Under the pieces are notes generated by a model that was not told the DNA's origin, made no database searches, and was given only the letters and a program-made list of their open reading frames with translations. DNA of 64,000 nt from an uncultured Bacteroidales bacterium (lineage in GTDB: Bacteria; Bacteroidota; Bacteroidia; Bacteroidales; Bacteroidaceae), in contig CACYZY010000004.1 in NCBI GenBank assembly GCA_902779085.1, positions 112,488 through 176,487 on the forward strand. The letters are read 5' to 3'. This document shows positions 61,050-64,000 of the stretch, piece by piece. Numbering within the stretch: position 1 is the first letter of the stretch; every line of letters begins with the position of its first letter. Made by a program: the position numbers and the translations under genes.

Positions 61050-61820
61050 TTAATTTACCTCAATAAATGCACTTGGGTTAAAGCCATTCATTAAATGCTC
61101 ATTGCAAAATACATATCCCATTTGATTGCATACGATTTTGGTATTGCCAATCATCGTATTAATATTTGTATGAGAATGGCCATAAATCCATGCATCTATG
61201 CGACTATCAGCGATATAATCACCTAATTCTGTAGAAAAAGCGCTGTTCAACACAGAGCCTTTGTGCTGAGGAGCCACAACAGATTGTGTTGGTAAATGAT
61301 GAGAAACAACAATAATGTGTTTCGCGGTACTCTCTTCTACTGCCTGTTTCAAAAACATGAGACATTTCTTGTGCTCTTGGTTATAATCATCAATCGTCAA
61401 TCTATGTCCGTTGTACATAATCCTACGAAAGTCACTCATGCCTCGCCATACAAAATACTCATCTTGTGCAGAAATCATTGACCAAAGAGTGGTAAGTATG
61501 AAATCTGTATCATCAATACGCACTACTTTGTTATAGTAATATCCTATATTCTTACGAAACATATATTGCCAGTTGTCGCCTCGTTTAGTCACGTCACCGT
61601 TAGCGTAAAATTCATGGTTACCTGGGATAATCAATGTCTGACGAAAATTCTTCGATGCCCAATCCCAAAACTTCATTCTTGGCTTAAATGTATTATTCAA
61701 ATATAGTGTGTCTCCAGCTATTACCAGAACATCCCCTACTGCATCAAAGTTATTTGCCTTGATGTAGTTCTGATTGTCCTTCAACTCCAGATGGAGATCA
61801 CTCATATATTGAATTTTCAT
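61050..61820 (-). CDS. Calcineurin-like metallophosphoesterase
   Basis: 256 residues from ATG 61820 (MKIQYMSDLHLEL); the longer frame to 61889 reaches into the promoter and is rejected. Phosphoesterase ligands: SDLHLEL (Asp, His), VIAGDTLYL, IPGNHEFYAN, VVSHHLPT and WIYGHSHTNINT, all in the standard order. Cytoplasmic, no TM. Such small phosphoesterases often lie at the edge of defence islands, but no substrate can be proposed. It has its own promoter and ends before the type I operon promoter, so it is a separate unit. Confidence 0.88.
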   Translation of the reverse strand: MKIQYMSDLHLELKDNQNYIKANNFDAVGDVLVIAGDTLYLNNTFKPRMKFWDWASKNFRQTLIIPGNHEFYANGDVTKRGDNWQYMFRKNIGYYYNKVVRIDDTDFILTTLWSMISAQDEYFVWRGMSDFRRIMYNGHRLTIDDYNQEHKKCLMFLKQAVEESTAKHIIVVSHHLPTQSVVAPQHKGSVLNSAFSTELGDYIADSRIDAWIYGHSHTNINTMIGNTKIVCNQMGYVFCNEHLMNGFNPSAFIEVN

Positions 61821-61886
61821 GACTTTAGATTTATACTCCAACGTGTTCCAAATGGAATATGTTACCAGTTTACAATTACTAATATA

Positions 61887-61916
61887 CAAATATAACTATT
61901 GTTTCTATAAAACAAG
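61887..61916 (-). promoter_or_regulatory. Promoter of the metallophosphoesterase gene
   Basis: Minus strand -33 CTTG (61913-61916), 18-base spacer, -7 TATATTTG (61887-61894). Start expected near 61880, 60 bases before the chosen ATG. Confidence 0.6.
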
Positions 61917-61953
61917 GGATATTTCCCAAGTTTTTCAAAAATGACGAGTAAAA

Positions 61954-61985
61954 GTTGGATGTAATGAAATACTGTCGTATATTTG
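61954..61985 (+). promoter_or_regulatory. Promoter of the candidate sRNA
   Basis: -33 GTTG (61954-61957), 20-base spacer, -7 TATATTTG (61978-61985). No ORF follows on the plus strand; a terminator lies about 50 bases downstream of the predicted start. Confidence 0.6.
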
Positions 61986-61991
61986 CAATGC

Positions 61992-62072
61992 GAATGTGGA
62001 GATTCTCTCCACTTTGTTTAATTGAAAGAGTATAAGGCGGCTGTCTGTGAAGATAGCTGCCTTAGTTTTTTA
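61992..62072 (+). ncRNA. Candidate small RNA, about 80 nt
   Basis: The transcript is bounded by a good promoter and a rho-independent terminator. Stem 1: GTGGAGA (61996-62002) with TCTCCAC (62006-62012), a perfect 7-bp hairpin with a TTC loop. Linker about 20 bases (TTTGTTTAATTGAAAGAG). Stem 2: 62034-62046 pairs with 62051-62063 (13 bp with two or three G-U pairs), followed by AGTTTTTTA. No start codon or ORF of useful length. The 3' end reaches the stop codon of the convergent M15 peptidase gene (62070). It could alternatively be an antisense regulator of that gene's 3' end. Confidence 0.6.
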
Positions 62073-62576
62073 CTTCAAGATAAACCCAATCTTCCTGCGA
62101 TTATCTTTCGGTCTAGCTGCAAAGTGCAGCCAATAAATGGTGCCTCGTCGTTCAAGGATTAGTTCATCAAACTCTTGCTTTTTCTGGTCGGCAATATCAA
62201 GTATTATTACCATATAACGAAGGGCTTGCTCTATTCCTGCACAACGAATATCGACGGCACAGCCTTTCATGTGGTTGGAGGTCTTGCTGGGGTTCAACCC
62301 TGCCCTCTCCATCGCCAACATGACTTGATACGACCTGAAGCCTTGATTGATGACTAAGGGCTCTACTTCCTTAGAGGTGTAATAGTCCTCGATACTGTTC
62401 AACACATAGATGGTGTTATAGTTGAATCGCAACTCTTCTAACCAATCTTCACATAGGTGAATCAGGTTCTCTACTGCCTCCAAAGGAGGTTCGTTATTGT
62501 CTTCAGTCTTGAAACTGGTCTTGGTCAACTCTCCGAGCGAAAAATGCTCGGAGAGGTTCTTGGTTCTGTCTAACAT
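62070..62576 (-). CDS. M15A-type D-Ala-D-Ala carboxypeptidase/endolysin-like protein
   Basis: 168 residues. Peptidase M15A zinc ligands: His and Asp in TSNHMKGCAVDIRC (about 98-111) and a His in YWLHFAARP near the C-terminus. No signal peptide or membrane helix, as in phage or mobile-element-encoded lysis/cell-wall enzymes. The N-terminal third (LSEHFSLGELTKTSFK) is the usual SH3-free M15A start. In Bacteroidales such genes typically lie beside a DUF3987 ATPase, as here, in small cargo loci of unknown purpose. Confidence 0.88.
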   Translation of the reverse strand: MLDRTKNLSEHFSLGELTKTSFKTEDNNEPPLEAVENLIHLCEDWLEELRFNYNTIYVLNSIEDYYTSKEVEPLVINQGFRSYQVMLAMERAGLNPSKTSNHMKGCAVDIRCAGIEQALRYMVIILDIADQKKQEFDELILERRGTIYWLHFAARPKDNRRKIGFILK

Positions 62577-62586
62577 AATTACAAAT

Positions 62587-62618
62587 GTTATGCTGTTATG
62601 TTGTTATGTTGTTATGCT
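62587..62618. repeat. Four tandem 8-bp repeats
   Basis: GTTATGCT, GTTATGTT, GTTATGTT, GTTATGCT in direct succession, between the DUF3987 stop and the M15 start. The last unit overlaps the stop codon by one base. Iteron-like or simple slipped repeat; it lies in the leader of the M15 gene. Confidence 0.8.
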
Positions 62619-64000
62619 TAATACAACAAAGAGCTGGTTTTTATATAAACTGCTTGTCGATGATTGTCTAAAAGTCTTTCTCCTGTTTTTTTAACTAAGC
62701 CGTCCTTGACAAGCCTGTTGGCTCGCACGCGTGCAACGGGTGTCGATTTTAGCTCAAAACATCTCATTACATCTTCTACAGTAAACTCTTCAGGTAAACG
62801 ATTGAAAGCATCGATGGTCTTTTGCTGGCGCTGGCGATTTACGGCTGCATCCCTTGTCTTGTCATCAAAATACTTCTCTGCCATAGCACCGAAGTAATGC
62901 TTCTGACAAGCAAACTGGATATTGACTATCAGCTCAGCCAAACGCTGATCTATCTCGTCAGTGCCAAAAGCTCCACACCAGAACTCGCCATCTTTCTTCA
63001 GCTCGTCCCAGTGACGCATGATGATGAAAGGTGCCGCAAAGTTGACTCCATGATAAGCACAACGCTTCAGCAACATCTCATCCGCCTTCGACTCATTATA
63101 GGCTGCATCTGCCATACGGCGTTCTGTCCAGTCAAACAACGCATCGATGATCTTTCGCAAACTCAATTCACCTTTGGTCTTGTCCAACTTATAAGCCCAG
63201 TCCTTCAGGCGTTCGTCACTCTCGTAATCAACACTGACTTCTCTTGTCAGCATCTCAAAGTTGGTGCTGGGCAGAGGAATACAGGTCAATCGTGTGGCCA
63301 AGCCAGAGCCAAAGTTGCGTTCATTGACTTTCTTCTTCAATGCCAATGGTGTACCTGTATAGATATAGTTCCAAGTGACAATGAAATCTTGCAACACAGA
63401 ATCCACATTCGAGTAGGCCTGACCATCTTCCTCATTGTGGAAGGCCTTGAGTTCAAGACTGATTTTGTCAATCCACGAACCACCCTTCTGGAGACATAGG
63501 GTATTGTCCAACTCGGTGTCAAAGGTCAGCATATGGAGTTGCATTTCCTCACCATCTACCACCTCAACGGAGTTGACCATATCTTGTATGAACTGGGCAT
63601 TGGAAGTTCGTGCAGGGTGAATCCTCACCACCACCTTTGGCTTGTTGGGCTTCTCCTTGTTGGCACCCTTAGTCTTCATCAGTTCACGATAGGCATTGAT
63701 GGCTTTCTTGCCTTCCTTGTCTTTTTCGGCAATGGGCTTCGACAGCAATTTGAACAATCTGGTGGCAAAGCTCTTGCCACAGGCTGGATCACCTTCGACA
63801 ATCACTGAGGAGTTGAGTCGCCTCAATTCCTCTGGGCGATGGTAGAACCTGTAGGTGCAGCGAGTCATCAAGGTCATCAGCAAAGAGCCTGAAACAAACA
63901 GTGCTGCCGTAAACTGGTTTTGCTTCAAACCCTTGGTAACATCTTTCAGCAAAGGGTAGTACTCGAAGAGGGATTCAATCTCCTTGCCCCACAACCACAG
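62618..64000 (-). CDS. DUF3987 (YfjI-like) P-loop protein, 5' end outside window
   Basis: About 460 residues visible, open to the window edge so the N-terminus is missing; in Bacteroidales this domain usually follows a VirE N-terminal domain. Walker A is VIVEGDPACGKSFATRLF (about 64 from the first visible TTG), with a Walker-B-like LTFDTELDN (about 158) and the C-terminal winged-helix-like end KSTPVARVRANRLVKDGLVKKTG. Primase/helicase-like ATPases of mobile elements and prophages belong here. It is separated from the M15 peptidase by the octamer repeats. The remainder of the element lies beyond 64 kb. Confidence 0.85.
   Translation of the reverse strand: MWLWGKEIESLFEYYPLLKDVTKGLKQNQFTAALFVSGSLLMTLMTRCTYRFYHRPEELRRLNSSVIVEGDPACGKSFATRLFKLLSKPIAEKDKEGKKAINAYRELMKTKGANKEKPNKPKVVVRIHPARTSNAQFIQDMVNSVEVVDGEEMQLHMLTFDTELDNTLCLQKGGSWIDKISLELKAFHNEEDGQAYSNVDSVLQDFIVTWNYIYTGTPLALKKKVNERNFGSGLATRLTCIPLPSTNFEMLTREVSVDYESDERLKDWAYKLDKTKGELSLRKIIDALFDWTERRMADAAYNESKADEMLLKRCAYHGVNFAAPFIIMRHWDELKKDGEFWCGAFGTDEIDQRLAELIVNIQFACQKHYFGAMAEKYFDDKTRDAAVNRQRQQKTIDAFNRLPEEFTVEDVMRCFELKSTPVARVRANRLVKDGLVKKTGERLLDNHRQAVYIKTSSLLY

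Noticed and set aside
61821-61889. Longer start for the 61050 metallophosphoesterase
   Set aside because: Lies upstream of or at the predicted transcription start; MKIQYMSDLHLEL is a typical family start.
1-64000. tRNA, rRNA, CRISPR arrays and intact insertion sequences
   Set aside because: I saw no cloverleaf, regular spacer arrays, transposase or terminal inverted repeats flanking genes.

Overview
The window is a chromosomal segment of a Bacteroidales bacterium, probably a Prevotellaceae member (Prevotella/Segatella-like). I infer this from gene content (GH32 and GH30 hydrolases with lipoprotein or Sec/Tat signals, an S46 dipeptidyl peptidase, a gldE-ssb-mutY block, a DUF3810 membrane protease-like protein and a 29-residue AURKAIP1/COX24-type basic protein) and from about 15 Bacteroidetes-type promoters. 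These have a -7 TAnnTTTG box, often with a TTTG-like -33 box about 19-20 bases upstream. Shine-Dalgarno sequences are rare. The genus call is inference; no rRNA or other marker is present.

Layout. 1-684: tail of an unknown gene and a small acidic protein. 762-5811 (minus): fructan-use operon (SDF symporter, GH32 exo-fructosidase, MFS permease, fructokinase) with a perfect promoter. 5935-8637: valS. 8935-11837: small helical protein, SGNH hydrolase coupled to murQ, lipoprotein. 11838-12957: a noncoding stretch with a 150-bp cruciform-like inverted repeat and a strong promoter in front of a GC-rich structured region. 12958-18007: K+ channel, 16-residue-repeat protein, DUF3810, mazG, SulP transporter. 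18069-23307: gldE, ssb, mutY, HU, a tiny basic ribosomal-type protein, rng. 23389-26580: a four-gene overlapping operon (nucleotidyltransferase, ATP-grasp, CDP-alcohol transferase, HAD) that looks like an uncharacterised CDP-activated headgroup or solute pathway. 26712-36016: MalY/PatB-like lyase, YgiQ radical SAM protein, mfd, glycerate kinase, GH30. 36041-37487: a TIM-barrel protein with a Tat signal plus a DUF6379 protein, the two-subunit architecture of C-glycoside deglycosidases. 37625-44857: dolichyl-phosphate-mannose-synthase-like GT2, pyrC, a second exported TIM barrel, a free-standing MetH activation-domain protein, metallophosphoesterase, DPP7-like peptidase.

44916-61889 is a lower-GC defence island: a HigBA-type toxin-antitoxin pair, a frameshifted toxin-like remnant with a following small gene, and a long minus-strand run from one promoter near 61.0 kb. 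That run is DUF2971, two different HsdM, HsdS, a SieB-like membrane protein, a GmrSD-like DUF262/DUF1524 protein, a RelE-SF1 helicase fusion, HsdR, AbiH, then two small membrane-anchored proteins. Eight consecutive genes lie between the DUF2971 gene and hsdR with gaps of 1-57 bases or overlaps. I regard this composite locus as the most interesting candidate system. A metallophosphoesterase and a promoter-to-terminator candidate sRNA (about 61992-62072) follow. The right end (62070-64000) carries an M15 peptidase and a DUF3987 ATPase that runs off the window, typical of mobile or prophage-like cargo in Bacteroidales.

Two copies of a 64-bp intercistronic repeat (52/64 identical) lie at 15304 and 39705, each just upstream of a downstream cistron. 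I found no tRNA, rRNA, CRISPR array or intact insertion sequence.
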